From: Panagrolaimus kolymaensis
Lineage: Eukaryota; Nematoda; Chromadorea; Rhabditida; Panagrolaimidae
Reading direction: 5' to 3'
Assembly: GCA_028622995.1 (NCBI GenBank)
Contig: JAJQJQ010000047.1
Coordinates: 744,001 to 808,000 of the forward strand
DNA length: 64,000 bases
Part shown: piece by piece, positions 48,685 through 59,734 of the stretch
Layout of the letters: the number at the start of each line of letters is the position of its first letter
Numbering within the stretch: position 1 is the first letter of the stretch
The notes under the pieces: generated by a model
What the model was told of the DNA's origin: nothing
Databases searched by the model: none
What the model saw: the letters and a program-made list of their open reading frames with translations, nothing else
Program-made: the position numbers and the translations under genes

Positions 48685-51600
48685 ATGCTGATTTTTTTTA
48701 TTTTTTTTACTTTTTTATCTTGTGTTTGTAAAGGTAAAAAAGTGATAATATGCGATTTAGTTACAAATATCACTTTGCATGAAAATGATATTGTCTTTAT
48801 TGAATCCTTAGGATTTGCATATTCATTTGCAAATGAAACAAAGCTAAATAACTTAACAATAAATATATTTGCTGATTTCAAAGGAGATGTAAGCGTTAAT
48901 TATTTTATCTCCCTCAAATACAGTTTTTTCTTTTGTTTACACCTTTTGTTATGTTTTAGGCCCTTATGTCATTAACTATAGGTCTAACAAGCGGCCAGAT
49001 CGCGTATGATTGTTCTTTAATAAGTTATTTTGAAACTTTTAAACAAATGTAGGTCCTTTGTATAAGGCGCGCCGGTCCATGTTAAAAAATGAAGGACAGG
49101 CACGTCTTTTAGTAACAACCAAAATGTATCTGCATAATGATGAAAAAAAATCGTTTTAGTAATTATATAGATAGTCTGCCATATTTATATATTACAAACA
49201 GTTCTTCTCTTACTTTTATGTGTCAATGCTTAAACAATGATGTTAATTATCTTGCGTTTCAAGGTTTCGTTAGTTATGAAAAAAATGATACAAATGGATG
49301 CAGTTTAACTAACATTAGCCAACCTTTATTTCTTGGTGATGATAGCGAAGTCGCTTATATTATAGCATTGGATTATTCAGATATTTTCAACAGTAATAAT
49401 TGTTCATGGAATTTTATTGCACCCAAAGATTTTGGATTTAAATTTACCTCTCTTACTAATATTTCCGGAACAACGATAATTGTAAAAAATAGCAGTGATT
49501 ACATTATTACTGAGTATGTTTTTTTTTCTTCGATGGCAAAATTCACACCGCTAAACATTACATATTAAATTATTTATTTTTATAGCATTTTTACACAACC
49601 AAACCGGCCTTATTATAATGTTGATCACAATATTACAATAAATTTTGAAATAAAGCCTGGGTCAAAAAATTTTGCTGCACTTATTAGTATTGCCAAAAAA
49701 GAACCTATTCGAAATCCTGGTAAATGTTTAACAGAGTATCAGCCAGGTTATTTAACTTGGTCAACGTCTTTTTATCCAAATAATATTTTGTGCAATTTTT
49801 CCATAACAATTTTACAAAATCATCAATTATTTGTTTCTTATGATAACGTTCTGCCAGAATTAGAAGCGCAGGCTGATACTATTTCACTCACAATTGATGA
49901 TGATATGGATAATAGAATTATTTTCAACACCTATGGCAAAAGTGTTTTCCTTGCAAGCAAAAATGGAAAAGCCAAAACCCTTTATTGGGAATTTATAAGT
50001 GATGGGAGTGTAATAACGCAAGGGTTTTCAATTGATTTCATTTCATATGGTAAGCATGAATGTTTTGTATATTTCATAAGTTTTTCTCTTGATTATTTTT
50101 AAGTATTCTCGGGGTTAAAATTGCATCAAATTCGAGCTTGAGAATAATCTTTCCGCCACACAACCTTTATCCATTTGATATTTTAGAATGCAAGTGTAAT
50201 GAACTTTTAATTGTCGTGCCTTGCAATCAAGAATTTTATTATAGTCTAATGGATATTGATAAAAATTTGGACCATGATGAATATATGTATTATTACTGTG
50301 CTAATATGAAATGTATTTTTACGGTATCAATTTTTTAGCGAGTTTAATATTCGTTCCAAAACTTTTAAATACTTTTTTTAAGATTATTATTAACGAGACA
50401 TGTCCAGAAAAATATATCGTAGCATTATTAAATCTTCTACAAGCCACTCCAGGCAATTCTGTATTTAGACTTATATCAAATAATCAAACTTTGACGGATT
50501 TAAACACATTTGATAATGGTCTAAAATTCTTTTCTTTTTATTATTAAAGGTATAAAAAATATTTTAGCTGTGGGTTTTGGCTATATTAAACCAAACTCTT
50601 CTACAACATTTGAATTTTTTTCTGGAAATGCGTTGGAAACTGGCACTTTTATAATGTCATTTCAAGCCTATGACAGTAGGTTTAAATTACTCTTGTCCAT
50701 AAGAATTTCTTCCAAATCAAAATTTTCTGAAACTTTTAGACGCCATTGATAATGTTAAAAAAATAAAATAGAAGATTTTTTTTCGATCGACCTCTGATAA
50801 ATAAAATAATAAAAACATTTTTCAGAATTTAAGATTTTACCCAAAATTATTCTAACTTATAGCTCTCCCATGCTAGCTTTGCGTCTTTTTATGTTGGAAA
50901 TGAATTCACTATTACATATTGAATTTTCTGATGAATTAAAACAAAATAATGACACATTAAAAATGATTAATGTTGGAGACATGTTTCTTCCGTTATCCCT
51001 TCAATTTTATACTGATGTCAATTTAAATCATCCATTAGGAAATAAGTATGTACGCAGATTTGAGATGTATAAGAGATTATAACAAAATTTTAGTATTTCT
51101 GCATTAAACTTAGCATCAATGGTTATTCTTATACTTGAAGCTGATCCTCACATTCCTTTAATAGCTAGTGCCAAAAAAGGTAAGCATTCAAAATTTATTA
51201 CGTGATTTTATCCTCAGCAGATCTAAAACGCATCACAAAATATTTTAGCTTCAACGGAAAATTGTTTATTTCATGAATCGTCTTTTTATATTGATCATGA
51301 TTATGCAGAAATATTCAGAAAGGCTCGGTAATTAAATAATTGGGAGAGGCATTCAAAATAGATAAAATCATTTTTGAATTAATTTTTGAATTAACGTTTT
51401 AAGCTCGTTTGTCCAAAAAAAGAAAACCAGGATGCTTCTTCTTTTTTTAGCGGAATAGCCTAAGAGCATTCGCAAATAAAATTAGTTTCCATTTCCTCGA
51501 CCGAACTTTTCTGAATAAAAATTAGTTTTTCTATGGTATCCAATCATGAAGGACCTTGCAATATGGTTATCGTTAGCACCATTTCACGTTTTATTATTGA

Positions 51601-52275
51601 TACTTTATGGACTACAGCTGAAGAAAATCAAGTTGAAATTTTTAGTGGATTAAATAATTTATCAAAAATATTGGAATTCAAGTAAGTTTTATTACATGAC
51701 TTGGTAAAAAAACCAATGGCTAATATTTTTTTATTTGCTTTACAAGCCACATTCCATCCTTGAAATAACATACAAAGTTTTAGTAAAATCGATGCTTCGC
51801 ATTGGCAATCATTAGCTCTAACTTCATTATATTATGTTATAAAAATACCTGCAAAAAGCAGCATAGTCATAGAAAGTTACGAATATTCTCCTAATAGTGG
51901 TGATAGCTATGACTATAAAGGTATATTGATCGCATCACCATGTTCATCAATATTAGAAACTCCAAGTTATGGTGAAACAATGGACTATTATCCAACCTAT
52001 GATTCACTTGTTTATATTATTCAAAATATTACAGTACAGTTTACTGTAATAGATTATGATATTTCCAAAAATGGAACTTTGGGATTTATAGATGCAAATG
52101 GAAATATAAAAATGTAAAATTCAGTTAATTATCGTTTTTATTAAAAGTAGAATTTTGTAGGTTAAATGCCACTAAACAATCAATCGAATTTTTTTCAACC
52201 ACTGTTACATTACTTTTTACTGAACCAGAAATAGGTTATAAAGGCGCAATCCTTTATTTAAAAGCGTTTAAATAA
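48685..52275 (+). CDS. Large secreted CUB-like protein, about 860 codons, 13 exons
   Basis: Exons: 48685-48888, 48960-49048, 49160-49513, 49586-50049, 50104-50323, 50383-50518, 50550-50675, 50826-51045, 51094-51179, 51249-51327, 51526-51681, 51784-52113, 52161-52275. A signal peptide (MLIFFIFFTFLSCVCKG) opens a series of CUB-like beta-sandwich repeats with Cys and Trp landmarks (MCQCL, NNCSWNF, PNNILCNFSI, LECKCNELLIVVPC, ASPCSSI). There is no transmembrane helix at the C-terminus. All splice phases match except between exons 4 and 5, where the downstream frame is one base short with every acceptor I could find. That means a single-base deletion, an assembly error or an unusual splice. It is flanked by two copies of a chemoreceptor duplication. 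Confidence 0.7.
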
Positions 52276-52462
52276 TGCGTTGCATAATTTGTAATAAACC
52301 ACAATAAACACTTGTATTTGATTCGATTAACAAATAAATTTTAAATTTTTTTATTAAATAGACACATCAAAAACTTTGCAGAGCTAAATCTTAACAAGTA
52401 GGCTAAAATGTAAAAATTTATTTAAAAGTTATACAAATTAAAAACCTTAAATTTTGCATTAC

Positions 52463-53470
52463 TCAGATTGGGTGTTTATGTTTAATTTGAATAACACTCG
52501 TAATACCAGAAGAGCGTGGAGTTTTTTTCTTAAATAATTCAAATATAAATTTTCTATAAGGTTTAATAAAATATAAAGTTGCAATAAAATCCACTAAACA
52601 ATGAGTAGATAATAAACAAAATATAACTATTGTCAAATTTGTTGTTTGAGGTACTTGAAAACTAAGAAATGTAAAAAATAAAGTTATTGGAGTTAAAAAG
52701 AATGCACAAGTAAGAATTATTTGAATAAGAGAAGATAAAATTAAACTATTGTTTGTCTTAGAAAGAATTTTAGATTTATATTTTTTCATTTGATATCGAA
52801 AAAATATTAGAATATAAATTACGAGACAATAACCGCAAAAGCATAATGCTAAAGTTCCTTTGCTTGAAATATTTATGGAACTATATGGTTGAGCACATAA
52901 AGTTTTTTCAAAAATATATTCTTCCAATATACTACTTTCATATTCTTTAGCCCATTCTCGGATTTTAATTTCATTTATATCAGTAATTTGAACCATAATT
53001 ATTATTATTAAAATATATGGAATGCTTGGCATAAGAAAAGTAAACACGATAGCTTTTTTCAAAGTAAACCATGCCTTTAATTTTGTTGGAAAAACCAATA
53101 AATATCGATATGCTAAAGTTAAACATAAACCAAAAAAACAATTTCCACAAAAAATTAAAGCCAATACTGCTTCGCAAAGAGTACTTCGATAATCTCCGAT
53201 ATAACGAAATACTCCAAATTGAATTCCTGCCGGGCCTGGAGAAAATATTAATGGTTTGACTAATCCTATCAAAGTGTTAAAGCATAAACTCCAAAAAGAA
53301 TAATTAAAAATTAACCATTTAAATTTTCCAAGTTTTTTTGATTTGGTAAAAATTGCATATAATAAAAATGGTGCAATGCACCAACATGAAATTAAGGTAA
53401 AAAAAGAATAATAATAATAAAATATCAATAAATATTCTGATGGCTTTGTTATCAAAGAATTAAATGGCAT
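52463..53470 (-). CDS. Srh-like serpentine chemoreceptor, intact, 335 aa
   Basis: A single-exon frame with about seven hydrophobic segments. Helix II-like KFKWLIFNYSFW, helix III-like GNCFFGLCLTLAYRYLLVFP and the helix VII tail LVDFIATLYFIKPYRKFI fit nematode Srh/Str-superfamily chemoreceptors (KPYR motif after helix VII). The lysine-rich cytoplasmic tail ends KHKHPI. The 5' flank to about 53765 is shared with the truncated paralogue at 46853. It presumably acts in ciliated sensory neurons through a G protein; the ligand is unknown. The subfamily call is moderate. Confidence 0.85.
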   Translation of the reverse strand: MPFNSLITKPSEYLLIFYYYYSFFTLISCWCIAPFLLYAIFTKSKKLGKFKWLIFNYSFWSLCFNTLIGLVKPLIFSPGPAGIQFGVFRYIGDYRSTLCEAVLALIFCGNCFFGLCLTLAYRYLLVFPTKLKAWFTLKKAIVFTFLMPSIPYILIIIIMVQITDINEIKIREWAKEYESSILEEYIFEKTLCAQPYSSINISSKGTLALCFCGYCLVIYILIFFRYQMKKYKSKILSKTNNSLILSSLIQIILTCAFFLTPITLFFTFLSFQVPQTTNLTIVIFCLLSTHCLVDFIATLYFIKPYRKFIFELFKKKTPRSSGITSVIQIKHKHPI

Positions 53471-53770
53471 AAATATTTGTTTACGTAAGATAAAAAATAT
53501 GGCTATTTGTTAAAATTATTAAAAAAACATTCTCAAAATAAGGCTGCTTTCTTCAACTCAAGAGAATTCTGAGAAAAAAAGAAGAAAAAAATAAAGGCAG
53601 GTGTTTTTAAAAATCTATTTTTTTAATGAGATTATGGTTAATAATATGGGGTATTTGGTTTAGCAAAAAATGCTAGCATTTTAAATATAAAAATTTTGAA
53701 AGCATTTGCCTTTATTTGAACAAATTATATAAACTGTAAAAAACATTAGAATTTTCTTTTGTTGTAAAAA

Positions 53771-55340
53771 ATATAAAAATTAAGAAAACTTCTTATTAAT
53801 CAAAATAATTTTAATTTGTTGCATTTTTTCCGACTAAATGAATCCATCAAATTTCTCACTTACCGACCTCTTTCAATTGTTAAAATTTACCCTATAATTT
53901 TTTCGGCAGTTTCATCATTACAGAAATGGAGCGAATTCAAAATTTCAATAGCGTTTCTTTATTTTTTAATGTACTACCGAACGATGTGGTATATTTAATT
54001 AAGATAGTTTTACCTTTGGCTTGGTGATTATGAAGTAAGATTCTTGATGTTTTGGGGTTTGAATTAGTTAACCCAGCTTAAATATATAAGCATATTACTT
54101 AAATATCTGACAAAAAAACATGAAAAGGTATTAAAAAATTCAAACACAAAAAAAAAACAATTTTTTCGTTTATTTTTTTAAGCAATAATTTTAATCAATA
54201 TTTTTTCTATTATTTTGATAGCAATTTCATACTACAAAAAATGAACTAATGATTGATACTTGAGCTTTTTTTCCACTGAAATTAATTTTTTAAACACAAA
54301 TAGAAGTGTTTCTATTTTGTAATTTTTATTTATTTATTGAAAAATTACTGCTAAAATTAAGTTTAAATAAAAATTTTTATTGGGTAACTTCTTTTTATGC
54401 CAGATAAAGAGTTCCCGCTATTGGAAGAAGGAAGGCGGTTAAAAAACCGAATTTGCTTTATCGAACATTGGTTAAAATTGCCGCTCATAATAAATTAAAA
54501 AAATAGTTAATAACAAATCTTTTCGCTAAAGGAGTGACAATTAAAATAATAATTTTTCTTATGCAAATCAAAGATATTTAATCATTTATTCAAATTTTTC
54601 GAGATATTCATGTTTGATATTTGTGAAATACAATATCAAACAAGATTAAAAAAAATTAAATTGAGCCACCTAATTTTGTTAATTTCTTTGACGTGATAGT
54701 ATTCAGTTTTCCATTTTTGTGATAAAAATTTAAAAAATAAACAAACTACATTCTCTCATTTTGCTCTTAATTACTGCAAAAATGAATAAAAATCAAACTA
54801 TTTTAATGAGCAATAAAATCAAAAATTTAAAAAAAGAAAAAATTAAAATATTCTAATAAAAATTTTAAAGTACAATACTTTTATATTGTTTAAAATCTTT
54901 TAAAAAGTTCTCTTTCTCCTAACTTTGAGAAGAAATATAACAAACTACAAAATTTATATTTAAAACATCCACGTGAATGTTTTTTTCTGAATTGCTAGTC
55001 TCAACTTTGACCTTGCTTGCAACCATTAAGATCGACGCACGCATTTATTCAAATATACAATTAAAGTTCGTAAAAGAAAAACTCATTTTTGCCAATGAAT
55101 TACGCGGCGTCATCATGATTTTTTAGGGGTTAAAAATATTGATAATAATGAGACAATGGATCAAAGCAATACTTCATGCGCTTACAAACTATTTGATTTC
55201 ATGATCAGATTCATTACTCATTTCTTCAAAGAACAAAACCTCTCATAAAGAGTCCCTTTCTCTGGGCACTTATTGTATAAATTACGCTGTCAGTATTGTA
55301 TATACTAACGAACATCCTTTAGGTTTATTGATTTGATCCA
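53771..55340. other. Intergenic region, no gene seen
   Basis: AT-rich sequence without convincing coding potential. At 54835-54972 it carries one copy of a dispersed repeat marked by ACAAACTACAAAATTTATATT, with relatives at 55620-55742 and 63285-63445. Confidence 0.5.
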
Positions 55341-55347
55341 TGTAATT

Positions 55348-55611
55348 TTATAATACAATTCTTGCTGCGCTTGTGGTCCATAAAGATATTAATATATTGG
55401 AAGTATCATGCTCACATATGAATTCTTCACAACTTTTAAAAACGATCATTACTGTGTAGTCGTTTAGCCAATCAATATCTGTCACAAAAATAGTTTTCTT
55501 TGTAACCATCTCATACATTTGAGCCATGCTTTCCAACAAAGAGTCTTTAAAAAAGTTATAATTTAGTTGTCCAAAAATATTTTTTAAGAATAATGAATTG
55601 AAAAAATACAA
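55348..55611 (-). pseudogene. Unrecognised 87-codon frame, possible gene fragment
   Basis: The frame has a balanced amino-acid mix (for example DIDWLNDYTVMIVFKSCEEF) unlike the Lys/Phe-rich noise frames around it, so it may be a fragment of a gene. I recognise no domain and found no partner exons on either side. Confidence 0.25.
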
Positions 55612-55836
55612 AAAGTGAAAATAAAAAGAATAAAATATTCAAAAAAAGATGTATAAAAAATCGCAACTTTGATTTTACAATAAATCTTTTTTAAAATAGT
55701 AACAATAAAAACAAACTATAAAATCTATATTTTAACCATCCAAGGTCGTTTGTGGGGGACATGGCTGAATCAACTTCAATCATTCATGGAAAGACGAAAG
55801 TACGAAAAAATAGAAAAAAAAATTCAAAAAATGTTT

Positions 55837-55909
55837 TGAGCGTGGCAGGGGTCGAACCTGCAACCTCTAGGTTCGAAGCCTAGCGCGCTATCCATTGCGC
55901 CACACGCCC
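55837..55909 (-). tRNA. tRNA-Arg (anticodon TCG)
   Basis: The 73-nt minus-strand sequence folds as a full cloverleaf. The acceptor GGGCGTG pairs with CACGCTC (one G-T pair) and the discriminator base is A. The D arm contains GCGCAATGGATAGCGC. The anticodon stem CTAGG/CCTAG encloses the loop CTTCGAA, so the anticodon is TCG (reads CGA, Arg). The T arm is GCAGG-TTCGACC-CCTGC. There is no intron. A T run lies downstream on the minus strand, as expected for Pol III termination. Confidence 0.97.
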
Positions 55910-56060
55910 GATGGAAACGTTGGAGTGCATTGCAATAACTACAAAAAGAGGAGGACTTTTTCTTTCTTTTTTTCGTGCGTCCTTTGCACAACTCTTCGAC
56001 CAAAGCTCTTTTCTTTTTTCTTTCTTCTTTTTTCCGCCAAAAAAAAGTACTTTCTTTTTT

Positions 56061-58686
56061 TTAAGTCATAGCACTTTTCATCGATATCAAAAAAGAAACG
56101 CGTATTTTTGGACCAAAAATAATTGAAAAATATGCAACAATAAATTCAACGATCGCTGTTCGATATGGTTTTATAATGGCTACAGTAACCACCAAATCAA
56201 ATATAGGATAAATATGATAATTGCATTGAATATACATATATAGCAAAGGATAAGGCTGTTTCAGGGTGACAACGAAAAAAGTTACGCAAGCTGGAGTTCC
56301 AAAAAAAATTATCATCATTGCAAGTTGAATCATTAAAGTTTTGATTATTATCGCGTGATTTCTTCGCCACGTAAAATTTGTAATTTTTTGAGCAATTTTT
56401 AAACATTGTATATTTTTATATGTAAAATAACAATAACCAAATGTTCGAGTAATAGCATAAATAAAAAATGTGATGGCTGTTGTAAGAGTCGAAAGGGAAA
56501 GTTTTGTGTATAAATCTGTCACACATGGAACTTGCTCACGAAGGAGAGGCTCGGGATTGACGATATTTTCATGTAAAAATTCTATTGCTTTTTCAGTCGA
56601 GAAAAGATGTCCAAAAACAATAAAAGATAAAATACTGGTTCCAAAAAGGGCAAAATTTGTGCACCCTATTCCAATATACAAATAAACTTGTTTCGAAGTT
56701 TTATGAGGAATTAAATTTTTTGTTATTGAATAATATCTTTCAATAAATAAACAAAGTAAAATATCTGCGAGAGCCATAATAAAAGTTAAAAATCCAATAA
56801 ATCCTATGTTAGTAAATACAGGATTTGCATATTCTTTTAAATATCCAACACTAATTATTACATTCAATGGCAATAAAATCGTGTGCTTAAAAGCCATTTT
56901 TTATAAGAATCGAGCTTTTTCGATGGATTTTGGGATTTCAAAAAAAAAATAAATTTCGCAAATTGACTTTTCTTCATTCCTCCTTAGGTTTTCGAGGTCG
57001 CTGATGATGAATCTGACCTTAGTTTAATTGGTTTCAAAGCGAAAACTTGAGATCCAGAGGTCTCTAAACGAAAAGTCAACTTTTTATTAAGACGCTTTTT
57101 TAAAAAACTGTTTAGACCAAAAAATAGCAAAAAATCCACTGATTATTTTTGTAATTGATAACAAAAATACAAGTATAGCATAAAATGGGTCATTCAGCCA
57201 TTTTTATGTATTTTTCAACGGTTTCTTGACTAAAACTCGAAATCTGCCTCCCGACCGGTGCTTTTTTATTCCAGATTCACATTTCCCATCAAATTCTGCA
57301 CTAGAAGTATGAAATTGTAAAAAAAATTTGTGAGGTCCCAAAAATACCGTGACTCCATGAATGATGTATACCAATATGACGTAAATGAACAAGTAATTCA
57401 TGAATACATGTAAAAAATACAAAATCCTTACTAAAAACGTAGAAAAACTAATTTAATGATTTTACAAATCGGTAAAACTTCATGTTGTTAGGCTTTTGGA
57501 TTTTTCCCACATTTTTAAAGTTTAATAGTAGCAAACGATGCTCGAAAAATTCAAAATTCTAAAAACGTGGTATTTATTTTTAAAACTCATCATTTTTAGA
57601 CCTAATCTGGGTCGTAGAAACCGAATTTGATAACCGTTTCTAGGGTTGATAAGCTAAAAAATGGAGTTTTAGCCATATGTATAATTTCATTTTACCAAAA
57701 TTTCATAACTCAATAACCAGCTTATGATATATTTTTTTTGTTGTCAAATTCGGTTTCTACGACCCAAATTAGGTCTAGAAATGATGGGTTTTAAAAATAA
57801 ATACCATATTTTGACAAATTTTGATTTTTTGACCATCATTTGTTACTATTAAACTTTAAAAATGTGGGAAAAATCCAAAAGCCTAACAACATGAAGTTTT
57901 ATCGATTTGTAAAATCATTAAATTAGTTTTTCTACGTTTTTAGTAAGGATTTTGTATTTTTTACATGTATTCATGAATTACTTGTTCATTTACGTCATAT
58001 TGGTATACATCATTCATGGAGTCACGGTATTTTTGGGACCTCACAAATTTTTTTTACAATTTCATACTTCTAGTGCAGAATTTGATGGGAAATGTGAATC
58101 TGGAATAAAAAAGCACCGGTCGGGCGGCAGATTTCGAGTTTTAGTCAAGAAACCGTTGAAAAATACATAAAAATGGCTGAATGACCCATTTTATGCTATA
58201 CTTGTATTTTTGTTATCAATTACAAAAATAATCAGTGGATTTTTTGCTATTTTTTGGTCTAAACAGTTTTTAAAAAAACCGTGTTTTAAAAAAGTTTACT
58301 TTTCTTTTGGGACCTCTGGATTTAGTGTTTTTCGCTATGAGACCAAATAAACTAAGGCCAGATTCGTGATCAGCGACCTCGAAAACCCCTGGGTAATCGA
58401 AGAAAAGTCAATTTACGAATTTAAATTTTTTTTGAAATCCCAACTGAAACTCGATTCTTATAAAAAATGGCTTTTTAAATAACATACTCCATAAATCAAA
58501 ACCCATTTGCATAATAATATAAAAAATGAATAATTTTTTATATATTTTCATTGATTTTAGAGTTTTAGTTAAAATTATAGGTAGAATAAAGATACATAAT
58601 ATCACGTTAATCAAAGATAAAATATTGCAAATACATGTATAAATTTTAATGTGTTTAGGAAAATATATTTCATCCAAGTTTATCAT
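56061..58686 (-). pseudogene. Srh-like serpentine chemoreceptor split by a 1584-bp palindromic element
   Basis: The 5' part (58686-58479) encodes helix I and part of helix II from MINLDEIYFPKHIKIYTC to DLWSML. The 3' part (56890-56061) carries the remaining helices from FKHTILLPLN to the C-terminus, including IIKPYRTAIVEF, the Srh/Str KPYR motif. Removing 56891-58474 and one TTAA joins them as WSMLFKHTIL in one frame of 1038 bases (345 residues). The receptor was therefore a single-exon gene until the insertion. As assembled it cannot make a full receptor, because the 5' part runs into a stop within the element. The open frame at 56061-56897 takes its first codon from the element. Confidence 0.88.
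56891..58474. mobile_element. Palindromic (foldback) transposable element, 1584 bp, TTAA target
   Basis: The two halves are near-perfect reverse complements around a centre near 57685, with a short unmatched loop of roughly 57630-57745. Arms run from AAGCCATTTTTTATAAGAAT at the left to the matching inverted sequence at the right end. Flanking TTAA is duplicated (56887-56890 and 58475-58478), the target signature of piggyBac-type insertions. The outer roughly 200 bases of the arms have diverged more than the inner part. Each arm has the same 72-codon frame (MYFLHVFMNYLFIYVILVYI onward) on opposite strands, probably fortuitous. There is no transposase, so the element is non-autonomous. Confidence 0.9.
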
Positions 58687-59734
58687 CGCCGCATCTAAAA
58701 TTAATAAAAAATATTAAAAACTTTCGTCGCGGGATTCCAAGAAATAAAATTTTTCTTGAAGAGATAGACTCACAGAAATTAGACACTTTTAACAATAGAT
58801 AAAATTAAATTACCGTGTTGGACTTTAAGAAACAAAACTTTTAACATTAAAAAAGTGAAAACCTAACTGCCCATTAAAATAGTTTGGTAAAAACTAAGAT
58901 TAAGCGTCAACTAAAAGTCCAAATGGACACAGTTTTTTGTAGTTAGTTAGTTAGGTGAAAGAGAAAAGAGAAAAGAGAAAAGAAAAAAGTAATAATCAAA
59001 TATTAATAAAATTTATATTATTTTTATTCGAAGGCAATTTCTGAACATACGTAAATTAAAATAAAGAAAGTCGTTGTTGTTTTTCTTAGAAATTAGTGAA
59101 TTTTAACTTTAATATGCAAAACATATGGTTTAAATAAATTAAGAAAATAAAGATAACAACGTTCATGAAAAAAAGTGTAGTTTCATGCGTCTTATTTTTT
59201 GACTACGAAACTTTTTTTGAAATATTTATTGAAAGTTAACTTTTCTACAAGACTTTTTTAAATTAATTAATTAAAACTTAACTTATGACATCTTTAAAAT
59301 GAGTTAAAAGAATGAATGATTAATTTTTAACTCAACAAAAGCCTTCATCCATGGATTACGGGTCTTCTTTACTTTAGCATGCCCGGAAAAAAATGACTTT
59401 CTTTTACCATTCGCATATTTTTGCTTTTTTAAGAATATAATTGGAAAAAAGAATTTCTTACAACAATCGTTGTTTAAAATGATAAAAGAAAATACATGGT
59501 TAACATGAAATTTTGTAATTAATGCGCAATCTTCAATGGACAAGATCGGGTCATTTGAAAATTTGCTAAACCATGACTAAGCTATATTTACATATTAATT
59601 GTAAAAAAGATAAAAACAATTCCATTGCTTTAAATATTTTATTTAGCTTTGATTTGTGGATTGCATTTCAATAAAAAAAATATCACAAGGACTAATAATT
59701 AATCAGTAAAAACGATGTTTTTAAGAAGAAAGTT
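58687..59734. other. Intergenic region between chemoreceptor and alpha-s genes
   Basis: AT-rich spacer holding the upstream region of the chemoreceptor and the 3' flank of the alpha-s gene. A short GAGAAAA tandem run is at about 58963-58985. No gene was recognised. Confidence 0.55.

Noticed and set aside
57204..58170. Identical 72-codon frames on opposite strands (57204-57422 and 57952-58170) as possible genes
   Set aside because: They are the mirrored arms of the palindromic element; identity follows from the inverted repeat and no domain is evident.
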